Shown here piece after piece: positions 23,760 to 31,893 of a DNA stretch of 64,000 bases. A program made the position numbers and the translations under genes. The notes beneath the pieces were generated by a model that was not told where the DNA came from, searched no databases, and saw only the letters and a program-made list of their open reading frames with translations. The DNA lies in contig NZ_JAUSVA010000002.1 in the NCBI RefSeq assembly GCF_030813695.1, forward strand, positions 5,704,001-5,768,000. The letters are read 5' to 3'. Position 1 is the stretch's first letter. Each line of letters starts with the position of its first letter. This stretch comes from Kitasatospora herbaricolor (lineage in GTDB: Bacteria; Actinomycetota; Actinomycetes; Streptomycetales; Streptomycetaceae).

Positions 23760-25745
23760 ATGAAGCTGATCGGAAAGAACGGACCAGGGAGCAAGCCCGT
23801 CACGGCCGAACCGGACACCGAGGGCTGGGCGCAGAGCCCCGACCCCGAGGGCGCGGAAGGCCTGCCGGGGGCTCTGCCGGCCCAGCGCACCAGCGGCCTG
23901 GCGGATCGCCGACCGTCGGCCGGCTACGGCCCCGACAGCCTCGTCCACGTCTCCGCCCAGCAGTTCGCCGCCGGCATCGGCCCCTACGCCGGCCGCGCGG
24001 ACGCGCCCGGCGGCGAGGACCCGGACCAGGACGGCGCCGGCCTCGACGGTGCCACCTTCGAGCGCGCCCTCGCGGCCCGCGAGCAGGCCGCGCTGGAGAG
24101 CCGGCACCGGCAGGCCGCCGACGAGGGTGACACCGACGCCGCCAGCCGGCTCGGCGCGCTGCTGCTGCGCCGCGGAGACCTGGAGGACGCCGAGCCGTAC
24201 CTGCGCGCCGCCGCCGCGGCCGGGGTGCGCGCCGCCGCCAACAACCTCGGCGTGCTGCTGCACCAGCAGGGCCACCGGGCCGAGGCCGCCCAGTGGTGGC
24301 GGCAGGCCGCCGTGGCCGGCAGCGCCCCCGCCGCGCACGCGCTCGGCCTGCAGCTGCGCGACCAGGGCGAGGAGGAGGCCGCCGAGTACTGGCTGCACTT
24401 CGCCGCCGACCACGGGCACCCGCTGGGGGCGTACGCGCTGGGCGACCTGATGGAGCACCGGCGCGACGTGCGCGCCGAGCGCTGGTTCAAGGTGTCCGCC
24501 GACGCCGGTCACCGGGAGGCCGCCTACCGGCTCGCCCGGATGCGCGAGGCGGCCGGGGACAAGGACACCGCCGAGACCTGGTACCGCACCGCCGCCGCCC
24601 GCAGCCACGCCCGCGCCTCGCTGCGCCTGGGCGTGCTGCTGGAGGAGCGCGCCCAGGGCGACCCGGCACTGATGGAGGAGGCGGCGCGCTGGTACCGCCA
24701 GTCCGCGCAGAACGGCGAGCCCCGGGCGGCCTGCGCGCTGGGCTTCCTGATGCGCGACTCCGGCGACCTGACGGCCGCCGCCGAGTGGTGGCAGGAGGCG
24801 GCCGAGGCCGGTGACGGCAACGCCGCCAACGCGCTCGGCGCGCTGCACGCGGGCCGCGGGGAGGCCGCCGTCGCCGAGCACTGGTACCGGGCGGCGCTGG
24901 ACGCCGGCGACCAGAACGGCGCCTTCAACCTCGGGCTGCTCTGCGCCGGCGCCGGCCGCGACCAGCAGGCCGAGCAGTGGTACCGGCGGGCCGCCTACGC
25001 CGGCCACCGGGAGGCCTGCAACGCGCTGGCCGTCGTCCTGCTGCAGCGCGGCGACGAGTCCGGCGCCGAGCCGTGGTTCTCCAAGGCCGCGGAGGCGGGC
25101 AGTGTGGACGGCGCCTTCAACCTCGGCGTGCTGCACGCCGGGCGCGGGGAGCACCAGCAGGCGCACGAGTGGTACGCGCGCGCCGCCGCGGAGGGGCACG
25201 GCGAGGCCGCCCTCCAGCTGGCGGTCGTCCAGGAGCAGCGCGGCAACCTGCCGGGCGCCCTGGAGCGCTACCGCCAGGCGGCCGGCGGCGGTTCGGCCGA
25301 GGGCTGCTTCCGGCTGGCCTCGCTGCTGGACCGGCGCGGCGACGCCGACACCGAGGCCGAGCACTGGTACGCGGTCGCGGCCGACGCGGGTCACCGCCGG
25401 GCGCAGGTCCGGATGGGCGTGCGGGCCGCCGAGCGCGGCGCGCTGGAGATCGCGGAGAGCTGGTACCGCCGGGCGGCCGAGGCCGGCAGCCGTAGCGCGG
25501 CCTTCAATCTGGGCCTGCTGCTGGCCCGTCAGGACAGCGAGGCCGAGGCGATGCTCTGGTACACCCGGGCGGCCGACGCCGGCCACGGGCGGGCCGCGCT
25601 GCGCCTGGCCCTGCTGGCACTGCGGCGCGGGGAGCCGGTCCAGGCGGAGAACTGGTGCCGGCGGGCGGCGGACTACGGTCCGGCCGAGGTGGCCGAGCGG
25701 GCGGGCCGGCTGCTCGGCGCGCTGCACGCCGAACTCAGCGCCTGA
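23760..25745 (+). CDS. Sel1/TPR-repeat protein
   Basis: This 661-residue protein has a disordered first 100 residues. It then has about 15 near-continuous Sel1-type helical repeats of about 36 residues. Typical units read WYRRAAEAG then AAFNLGLLLA, or WYRAALDAG then GAFNLGLLCA. Sel1 repeats form curved solenoids for protein-protein binding. There is no signal peptide or membrane segment, so it is probably a cytoplasmic scaffold; partners are unknown. I start at 23760 (GGGAG upstream) rather than the frame's earlier ATG. Confidence 0.85.
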   Translation: MKLIGKNGPGSKPVTAEPDTEGWAQSPDPEGAEGLPGALPAQRTSGLADRRPSAGYGPDSLVHVSAQQFAAGIGPYAGRADAPGGEDPDQDGAGLDGATFERALAAREQAALESRHRQAADEGDTDAASRLGALLLRRGDLEDAEPYLRAAAAAGVRAAANNLGVLLHQQGHRAEAAQWWRQAAVAGSAPAAHALGLQLRDQGEEEAAEYWLHFAADHGHPLGAYALGDLMEHRRDVRAERWFKVSADAGHREAAYRLARMREAAGDKDTAETWYRTAAARSHARASLRLGVLLEERAQGDPALMEEAARWYRQSAQNGEPRAACALGFLMRDSGDLTAAAEWWQEAAEAGDGNAANALGALHAGRGEAAVAEHWYRAALDAGDQNGAFNLGLLCAGAGRDQQAEQWYRRAAYAGHREACNALAVVLLQRGDESGAEPWFSKAAEAGSVDGAFNLGVLHAGRGEHQQAHEWYARAAAEGHGEAALQLAVVQEQRGNLPGALERYRQAAGGGSAEGCFRLASLLDRRGDADTEAEHWYAVAADAGHRRAQVRMGVRAAERGALEIAESWYRRAAEAGSRSAAFNLGLLLARQDSEAEAMLWYTRAADAGHGRAALRLALLALRRGEPVQAENWCRRAADYGPAEVAERAGRLLGALHAELSA

Positions 25746-25761
25746 GCGGGCGGGCCCGATC

Positions 25762-25788
25762 GCGCCGGGCCCGGGGCGGGCCCGGCGC
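25762..25788. terminator. Bidirectional terminator between Sel1 gene and catR
   Basis: GCGCCGGGCCC (25762-25772) pairs with GGGCCCGGCGC (25778-25788) between two convergent genes. Confidence 0.7.
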
Positions 25789-25872
25789 GGGCCGCAGGGG
25801 TGAACGCCCGTTGCGGCCGACGGCGGTGGGGTCGGGGTGCCGGGGCCGCCGGCCGCCCCGGCGGGCGGCCGG

Positions 25873-26283
25873 CTAGCGACAGTCGGGACAGAGCCCGCGG
25901 TAGGTGACCTCGGCGCCCGAGAGGGTGAAGCCGAAGCGCTGGTCGGCGGGGAGCGCGGCGATCGGGTCGCCCAGCGGGTGGACGTCGCGGATGGCGCCGC
26001 AGCCCGAGCAGATCAGGTGCTGGTGGGCGCGGTGGGCGTTCGGGTCGTACCGCTTGGCACGCCCGTCGGTGGCGACCTCCAGGACCTCGCCGAGGATCAC
26101 GAGTTCGCCGAGCGTGTTGTAGACGGTCGCCCGGGAGATCTCGGGCAGCCGGGAGACGGCGCGGGCGTGCACCTCGTCGGCGGTGAGGTGGACGTGGTCG
26201 CCGTCGAGCACCTCGGCCACGACCCGCCGCTGTGCGGTCAGGCGCCAGCCGCGCATCCGGAGTCGTTCCAGCAGGTCACTCAT
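25873..26283 (-). CDS. catR: Fur/PerR-family peroxide-type repressor CatR
   Basis: This 136-residue Fur-superfamily regulator has a winged-helix half (RLTAQRRVVAEVL then ISRATVYNTLGEL). It also has a metal-binding half with two CxxC motifs (CSGCGAIRDV and CPDC) and the histidines HRAHQHLIC. PerR-type members sense peroxide through metal-catalysed histidine oxidation. It is divergent from a catalase gene with a dyad operator between them, the classic catR-catalase arrangement. PerR/CatR rather than iron-Fur is inferred from that context. Confidence 0.88.
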   Translation of the reverse strand: MSDLLERLRMRGWRLTAQRRVVAEVLDGDHVHLTADEVHARAVSRLPEISRATVYNTLGELVILGEVLEVATDGRAKRYDPNAHRAHQHLICSGCGAIRDVHPLGDPIAALPADQRFGFTLSGAEVTYRGLCPDCR

Positions 26284-26342
26284 GCGGCCAGGGTAGCAAG
26301 GGCCGTCTTCCTTCGGAACGGCTCCGGACTTCGGATGAGTAT

Positions 26343-26369
26343 TGACTTGGACAAAGTCCAAGCTAGGCT
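26343..26369 (+). promoter_or_regulatory. Catalase promoter with CatR-type operator
   Basis: The perfect dyad CTTGGAC-AAA-GTCCAAG (26346-26362) lies between a -35-like TTGACT (26343-26348) and a -10-like TAGGCT (26364-26369). A repressor bound here would block the catalase promoter. The gap between the hexamers is 15 bases, shorter than usual, so their exact placement may be off by one or two. Confidence 0.7.
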
Positions 26370-26406
26370 GAGGCTCCTCACGACCGGATGACGCGGAGGT
26401 CTCCCC

Positions 26407-27885
26407 ATGACTGCCCAGGACGAGCTGCGGCCCACGCTGACCACGGAGGCGGGCGCGCCCGTGGCCGACAATCAGAACACCGAGACCGCGGGCGCGGGCG
26501 GCCCCGCCCTGATACAGGACCAGCTGCTCTTCGAGAAGCTCGCGCACTTCAACCGCGAGCGCATCCCGGAGCGCGTGGTGCACGCCCGCGGCGCCGCCGC
26601 CTACGGCACCTTCACGGTGACCGGCGACGTGACCGCGTACACCCGGGCGGCCTTCCTGTCCGAGGTGGGCAAGGAGACCGAGACCTTCCTGCGCTTCTCG
26701 ACCGTCGCCGGCAACCTCGGCTCCGCCGACGCCGTCCGCGACCCGCGCGGCTTCGCGCTGAAGTTCTACACCGAGGACGGCAACTACGACCTGGTCGGGA
26801 ACAACACCCCGGTGTTCTTCATCAAGGACGCCGTCAAGTTCCCGGACTTCATCCACACCCAGAAGCGCGACCCGTACACCGGCTCGCAGGAGGCCGACAA
26901 CGTCTGGGACTTCTGGGGCCTCTCGCCCGAGGCGACCCACCAGGTCACCTGGCTCTTCGGCGACCGCGGCATCCCCGCCTCCTACCGCCACCTGGACGGC
27001 TTCGGCTCGCACACCTACCAGTGGCAGAACGAGGCCGGCGAGCACTTCTGGGTGAAGTACCACTTCAAGACCGATCAGGGCATCAAGAACCTCACCAGCG
27101 AGGAGGCCGCCGTCCTCGCTGGCACCGACCCCGACTCGCACCAGCGCGACCTGCGCGAGTCGATCGAGCGCGGCGAGTTCCCGAGCTGGACGGTCAGCGT
27201 CCAGATCATGCCGGCCGCCGACGCCGCGACGTACCGCTTCAACCCCTTCGACCTGACCAAGGTCTGGCCGCACGCGGACTACCCGCTGGTCGAGTTCGGC
27301 AAGCTGGAGCTCAACCGCAACCCCGACAACGTCTTCGCCGAGGTCGAGCAGTCGATCTTCTCGCCCTCGCACTTCGTGCCCGGCATCGGCCCGTCCCCGG
27401 ACAAGATGCTCCAGGGCCGCCTGTTCGCGTACGCGGACGCCCACCGCTACCGGGTCGGGATCAACGCCGACCACCTGCCGGTGAACCGCCCGCACGCCAC
27501 CGAGGCGCTCACCAACGGCCGCGACGGCCACCTGTACGACGGCCGCCACGGCCGCCGCAAGAACTACGAGCCGAACACCTTCGGCGGCCCGGTGCAGACC
27601 GGCCGTCCGCTCTGGGCCGCGACCGCCGTCACCGGCACGACCGGCAACCACGAGGCGCCCTCGCACAGCGAGGACGACGACTTCGTGCAGGCCGGCAACC
27701 TCTACCGGCTGTTCGGCGAGGACGAGAAGACCCGCCTGATCGACAACCTGGCCGGCTTCATCGCCAAGGTCTCCGCCGACCGCGACGACATCGTCGAGCG
27801 GGCCGTCGAGAACTTCCGCCGGGCCGACGCCGACTACGGCCGGCGCCTGGAGACGGCGGTCCGCGAGCTGCGCAAGCAGAAGTGA
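26407..27885 (+). CDS. katA: Heme catalase (clade with small subunit)
   Basis: This 492-residue monofunctional catalase breaks down hydrogen peroxide. The distal histidine lies in FNRERIPERVVHARG, the asparagine in NNTPVFFIKD, and the proximal heme-ligand tyrosine in GRLFAYADAHRYRVG. RFSTVAGNLGSAD is also conserved. Its length matches small-subunit catalases. It is divergent from catR and probably induced by peroxide through the operator just upstream. The ATG at 26407 has GGAGGTC before it. Confidence 0.96.
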   Translation: MTAQDELRPTLTTEAGAPVADNQNTETAGAGGPALIQDQLLFEKLAHFNRERIPERVVHARGAAAYGTFTVTGDVTAYTRAAFLSEVGKETETFLRFSTVAGNLGSADAVRDPRGFALKFYTEDGNYDLVGNNTPVFFIKDAVKFPDFIHTQKRDPYTGSQEADNVWDFWGLSPEATHQVTWLFGDRGIPASYRHLDGFGSHTYQWQNEAGEHFWVKYHFKTDQGIKNLTSEEAAVLAGTDPDSHQRDLRESIERGEFPSWTVSVQIMPAADAATYRFNPFDLTKVWPHADYPLVEFGKLELNRNPDNVFAEVEQSIFSPSHFVPGIGPSPDKMLQGRLFAYADAHRYRVGINADHLPVNRPHATEALTNGRDGHLYDGRHGRRKNYEPNTFGGPVQTGRPLWAATAVTGTTGNHEAPSHSEDDDFVQAGNLYRLFGEDEKTRLIDNLAGFIAKVSADRDDIVERAVENFRRADADYGRRLETAVRELRKQK

Positions 27886-27899
27886 CCGCCCCCTGAACA

Positions 27900-27942
27900 G
27901 CGGGCCCCGGGGACAGTTGCCACCACGCTGCCCGGGGCCCGC
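27900..27942. terminator. Bidirectional terminator after catalase
   Basis: GCGGGCCCCGGG (27900-27911) pairs with CCCGGGGCCCGC (27931-27942) between convergent genes. Confidence 0.75.
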
Positions 27943-27971
27943 ACCCACGACCGGGTCCGGCCGCCGCCCGG

Positions 27972-28322
27972 TCAGAGCCTGAGCAGCCCGTCCCGGATCC
28001 GCTCCAGCAGGGCCACCGACGGGTTCTCCGGCCCGTCCTGGTGGACCCGGACGTAGCGCTCCGCCGCCAGGTCCGCCACCAGCACCCGGGCCACCCCGAG
28101 CGGGGTCGGCAGCAGCGCCGCCAGCTCGGCCACCGAGCGGGGGTACTGGCAGAGTTCGACGATCCGGTGCCGTTCGAAGCCGAGCGGCGCGGTCAGCGCC
28201 GACGGCGGGGCCGACACCAGGGTCTCCAGCCGCAGCTCACCGGTGACCGGGCTGGTCCGGCCGCCGGAGACGATGAACGGGCGGACCACCTCCCCGGTCT
28301 CGTACTCGTCCGCGGTCGTCAC
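27972..28322 (-). CDS. DUF742 / CvnC-type conservon protein
   Basis: This 116-residue protein of the DUF742 family is the third component (CvnC) of Streptomyces conservons, which couple a sensor kinase to a small GTPase. Characteristic pieces are VRPFIVSGGRTSP near the start, then RIVELCQYPRSVAELAALL and GVARVLVADL. Its GTG start overlaps the stop of the kinase-like gene (GTGA), showing translational coupling. No roadblock (CvnB) or GTPase (CvnD) gene follows; a terminator and catalase come next. Confidence 0.85.
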   Translation of the reverse strand: MTTADEYETGEVVRPFIVSGGRTSPVTGELRLETLVSAPPSALTAPLGFERHRIVELCQYPRSVAELAALLPTPLGVARVLVADLAAERYVRVHQDGPENPSVALLERIRDGLLRL

Positions 28323-30232
28323 AGCGCCTCACCGACCAGCACGGGCCGGGCCGCCGGGGCCAGCAGCGCGCCCGGCAGCAGCACCGTCGCCGTCACGCCG
28401 TGCACCGGCGAGGGGGTCAGCCGGACCTCCGCGCCGAGCCGGACGGAGAGCCGGCCGACCACGTAGTGCCCGAGCAGCCCCGAGCTGCCCACCAGGAAGC
28501 TCTCCTGCCCCGCGAGACGGGCGTTGGCCCGCTCCAGCCCGGCCTCGGTCAGGCCGGTCCCGTGGTCGACGACGGCGACCAGGTACCCGGTGCCGGTGAG
28601 CCGCGCGAAGACCTCGACGTCGGTGTCAGGCGCGGAGGCGGCCAGCGCGTTCTCGATCAGCTCGGCCAGCAGGTGCGCCACCTCGGCGACCGCCCCGCCG
28701 TCCAGCAGCGCCTCGTCCACCCGGCGGAGCACCACCCGCCGGTAGTCCTCCACCTCGCCGAGCGCGGCCCGGACGACGTCGCCCATGCCGACCGGCCGGG
28801 CCCAGCGGCGCGGGCTGGGCTCGCCGACCAGGACGAGGACGCTCTCGGCGTTGCGCCGCATCCGGGTCGCCAGGTGGTCCAGCTCGAACAGGTTGGCCAG
28901 CACGCCCGGGTCGTGCTCGGTGCGCTCCAGGCCGGAGAGGAAGCCGAGCTGACGGGTCACCAGGGCCTGGTTGCGTCGGCCCAGGCCGGCCAGGGAGCGG
29001 GTGCTGTTGCGCTGAAGGACGGACTGCTCCACGGCGAGCCGCACGGCCGTCCCCGCCAGCCGGTCCAGCGCGGCGCCGACCTCGGCCAGCTCCGCCGCCC
29101 GGCCGGGGCGCTCAGGGGCCGGCAGGACGGCGACCTCGGCGAGGTCCTGGTCGGGGCCGGCGCCCTGGATCCGCGCGACCGCGTCCGGCAGCACCCGGTC
29201 GGCGAGCCGGCCGGCCTCGGCGGCCAGCGCGGCCAGCGGGCGGGTGATCGAGCGGGTGGCGGCCAGGCCGAGGGCGCCGGCGCCGAGCACCGCGGCCAGC
29301 GCCAGCACGAGGTCCAGCACGAGGGAGCGCAGGGCCGCCGAGCGCAGCTCGTCCGCCCGGTCCAGGCTCTCCTGCGCCGCCTGCGCCCCGACCTGCTGCA
29401 GGTCGTCGACGAGGGTGCTCGCGGCCCGCCACCAGTCGGCCGGGGTCACCGGCAGGCGGTCGGCGGCGAAGCCGGCCAGGGCCTGCTGCTCCATCCCGGC
29501 GACGGAGACCGCGGCCGGGGTCCGCAGGGCGGCGTCCAGCGCGCTCGTCCGGGCCGCCGTGGCGGTGCGCGGCACCTGCGCCAGGGCGGCGTTCCTCACC
29601 GCCGTGATCCGGACGAACGACGGGTAGTCGGCGCCCTTGAACGAGCCGGACGCCAGGACCCCGTTGAGGGTGCCGCGCTCCAGCGCCGCCGCCTCGGTGG
29701 CGTCGGTCAGCGCCCGCAGGGTGGTCAGCGAGGCCTGCAGCCGGTCGTCGCCCGAGGCACCGAGGCCGGCGAAGGCCGCCGAGGTGAGACCGGTGATCGC
29801 GTCGGTGAAGAAGCCGAGCGCGTCGGCCCGGGTCGCGGTCCCGGTGTCGGCCCGCCCGCGCAGCTCGGCGAGCCGGGCGAGGCCGGACAGCGCGGACCGG
29901 ACGGCGTCGGCGCCGGGCGGTCCGGCGGCCAGCCGCTGGTCCAGCGTCCGGCGGGCCTGGTCGGCGCCGGCCCGCCGGCCGCCGAGCTGGGCGCGGAAGC
30001 TCTCGTCGCCGCCGAGCAGACCGGCGGTCAGCCCGCGTTCGAGCTGGAGCTGGTGCACCAGGCTCTCGGTGGTGACGGCGAGCGCCACCCGGTCGCTGCT
30101 GCGGCCGGCCTCGGCGTACCGGGTGGCCTGTCCGGCGGTGCCGAGTGACGCCAGCACCACCAGGGCCCCGGTGGGCAGGGCGAGCAGCAGGGCGAGCCGG
30201 TGGCGGATGGTGCGGATGCGGAACGTACGCAC
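28319..30232 (-). CDS. CvnA-type nitrate-sensing-domain histidine-kinase-like protein
   Basis: This 637-residue membrane sensor begins with a transmembrane helix (HRLALLLALPTGALVVLASL). An extracytoplasmic NIT-type sensing region follows (LVHQLQLERGLTAGLLGG). A second membrane helix (LVLDLVLALAAVLGAGALGL) and a HAMP-like segment come next. The C-terminal part has LFELDHLATRMRRNAESVLVL, typical of CvnA, and a GHKL ATPase domain with ELIENALAASAP (N-box). Conservon kinases often do not follow the usual His-Asp relay. The start is GTG with GGGGA upstream. Signal and output are unknown. Confidence 0.87.
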   Translation of the reverse strand: MRTFRIRTIRHRLALLLALPTGALVVLASLGTAGQATRYAEAGRSSDRVALAVTTESLVHQLQLERGLTAGLLGGDESFRAQLGGRRAGADQARRTLDQRLAAGPPGADAVRSALSGLARLAELRGRADTGTATRADALGFFTDAITGLTSAAFAGLGASGDDRLQASLTTLRALTDATEAAALERGTLNGVLASGSFKGADYPSFVRITAVRNAALAQVPRTATAARTSALDAALRTPAAVSVAGMEQQALAGFAADRLPVTPADWWRAASTLVDDLQQVGAQAAQESLDRADELRSAALRSLVLDLVLALAAVLGAGALGLAATRSITRPLAALAAEAGRLADRVLPDAVARIQGAGPDQDLAEVAVLPAPERPGRAAELAEVGAALDRLAGTAVRLAVEQSVLQRNSTRSLAGLGRRNQALVTRQLGFLSGLERTEHDPGVLANLFELDHLATRMRRNAESVLVLVGEPSPRRWARPVGMGDVVRAALGEVEDYRRVVLRRVDEALLDGGAVAEVAHLLAELIENALAASAPDTDVEVFARLTGTGYLVAVVDHGTGLTEAGLERANARLAGQESFLVGSSGLLGHYVVGRLSVRLGAEVRLTPSPVHGVTATVLLPGALLAPAARPVLVGEAL

Positions 30233-30427
30233 GTCGGGGTTCCCCTAGGCGGGCGGCCCGGCGGGGTGGGCGCACGGGGGAGTGGGGCGCGGCTGCGGTA
30301 CCGGCCTTGACCCGTCGAGCCTAGGGGGCGCTGATTGCCGCCGGGTTGCCGTGAACCCCGCACTGCCCGGCGGCAGTTGATGAGCAGTCGGCAATCCGGC
30401 CGACCAGCCGTCGAAACACGTTCGTCA

Positions 30428-30530
30428 GACGCCGAGCCTGGCCCGTCCGTTCGGACGCCCGCGCAGAGCGTCCGCTCGGACGCCGAGCCGGGCCCGTCCG
30501 CTCAGACGCCGAGCCGGCGCAGGGCCTCGT
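30428..30530. repeat. 26-bp degenerate tandem repeat overlapping the 3' end of hisN
   Basis: GACGCCGAGCC recurs at 30428, 30479 and 30505, and a degraded copy starts at 30454. The period is thus about 26 bases, with the unit including GGCCCGTCCG. The last copy contains the hisN stop codon, so the array looks like repeated duplication of the 3' end of that gene into its trailer. Confidence 0.75.
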
Positions 30531-31299
30531 CGTGCAGGATGCCGTTGGAGGCCACCGCGTCCGCGCCGCCGGGGCCGGGTACGCCGTCCAGGCCGGTGAA
30601 GCGGCCGCCCGCCTCCTGTACCACGATGCAGGGCGCGGCCATGTCCCACAGGCTGAGCTCGGGTTCGGCGGCGATGTCCACCGAGCCCTCGGCGACCATC
30701 ATGTACGACCAGAAGTCCCCGTACGCGCGGGTGCGCCAGCAGGCCCGGGTGAGGTCCAGGAACGGGTCGAGGCGGCCGCGCTCCTCCCAGCCGCTGAGCG
30801 AGGAGTAGGAGAACGAGGCGTCCGACAGCCGGGAGACGCCGGAGACGTGGATCCGGGAGGCCTTGGCCAGGCTGCGCCCGGCGTAGGCACCGAGGCCCTC
30901 GGCCGCCCACCAGCGGCGGTTCAGCGCGGGGGCCGAGACCATGCCGACGACCGGCCGCTCCTCGCCGTCGGCGCCGGTCTCCAGCAGGGCGATCAGGGTG
31001 GCCCAGACCGGGACGCCGCGGATGTAGTTCTTGGTGCCGTCGATCGGGTCGATCACCCAGCGGCGGGGGCCGGAGCCCTGCATGCCGAACTCCTCGCCGA
31101 ACACCGCGTCGCGCGGCCGGGCCCGCTGGAGCACGCCCCGGATTAGCTCCTCGGCGGCCTTGTCGGCGTCGCTGACCGGGGTCAGGTCCGGCTTCGTCTC
31201 GATCTTGAGGTCGAGCGCCCGGAAGCGCTCCAGGGTGATCGAGTCGGCCGAGTCGGCGAGGACGTGGGCGAGGCGGAGATCGTCGTGGTAATCGGCCAT
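30502..31299 (-). CDS. hisN: Histidinol-phosphatase, inositol-monophosphatase type (HisN)
   Basis: This 265-residue magnesium-dependent phosphatase of the IMPase fold probably removes phosphate from histidinol phosphate, the penultimate histidine step in actinobacteria. Metal-site motifs are FGEEFG (Glu), VIDPIDGTKNYIRG (the DPxDGT signature) and LWDMAAPCIVVQEAGG (WDxAA). Length and motifs fit HisN better than generic inositol phosphatases, and the recalled gene order in S. coelicolor agrees. It is monocistronic. Confidence 0.85.
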   Translation of the reverse strand: MADYHDDLRLAHVLADSADSITLERFRALDLKIETKPDLTPVSDADKAAEELIRGVLQRARPRDAVFGEEFGMQGSGPRRWVIDPIDGTKNYIRGVPVWATLIALLETGADGEERPVVGMVSAPALNRRWWAAEGLGAYAGRSLAKASRIHVSGVSRLSDASFSYSSLSGWEERGRLDPFLDLTRACWRTRAYGDFWSYMMVAEGSVDIAAEPELSLWDMAAPCIVVQEAGGRFTGLDGVPGPGGADAVASNGILHDEALRRLGV

Positions 31300-31402
31300 G
31301 GTCGAAACAGTAGCGAGGTGCCCGGCTTCCCGACAGTCGGGCCCGGTCGTCGGACGACCGTGTCGTGCGGCGGCCGCGCCGGTGGCCGCACGGCGGGCCG
31401 GA

Positions 31403-31726
31403 TCAGTGCCCGCTGCCGCTCAGCTGCAGGCCGACGACGCCGGCGATCACCAGGCTGATCGAGACCAGTTTGAGGGTGGAGGAGGACTCTTCGAGGAACA
31501 CCATGCCGTAGATCGCGGTGCCGGCCGCGCCGATGCCGGTCCAGACCGCGTAGGCGCTGCCCACCGGCAGGCTCTTCAGGGAGAGCGTGAGGAGTCCGAA
31601 GCTGCCGAGGGCGAAGGCGCAGAAGCCGATGGTGGGCCAGAGCTTGGTGAAGCCATCGCTGAGTTTCAGGTTGATCGCGAAACCTGTCTCCAGCAGGCCG
31701 GCGAGGATCACCAAGGCCCATGCCAT
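31403..31726 (-). CDS. Small multidrug resistance (SMR) family transporter
   Basis: This 107-residue protein with four membrane helices has the essential glutamate in the first helix (WALVILAGLLETGFAI). The family motif GSAYAVWTGIGAAGTA lies in helix 3 and GVVGLQL in helix 4. The WTGIGA/GLLETG pattern is closer to SugE/guanidinium exporters than to broad drug exporters, but sequence alone cannot settle it. I looked for a guanidine riboswitch upstream and did not find one. It lies between hisN and rsgA, all on the minus strand. Confidence 0.87.
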   Translation of the reverse strand: MAWALVILAGLLETGFAINLKLSDGFTKLWPTIGFCAFALGSFGLLTLSLKSLPVGSAYAVWTGIGAAGTAIYGMVFLEESSSTLKLVSISLVIAGVVGLQLSGSGH

Positions 31727-31893
31727 CGCGCTGACTCCCTGTCGATCGACGGGTCGGGCCGGTGCGGCCGACTTTCCTATGATCACCAGAGCGGGCCGCT
31801 CCGACACCTCGCGGCGCACCGCAATCCGGGACGGGATCGGCTCCCGGGGGTGCGGGGCCCGCACCGGGCGGGCGGACCCCGGGTGACCGCCGG

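Noticed and set aside
23241..25727. Minus-strand open frame of 828 codons, ending in a GTGFEPATSGL-like peptide
   Set aside because: It is antisense to the Sel1-repeat gene and the tRNA terminator; that peptide is a common spurious translation next to tRNA genes.
31727..31893. Guanidine riboswitch upstream of the SMR transporter
   Set aside because: I found neither the ykkC-type core nor paired ACGR hairpins in the 167 bases upstream.
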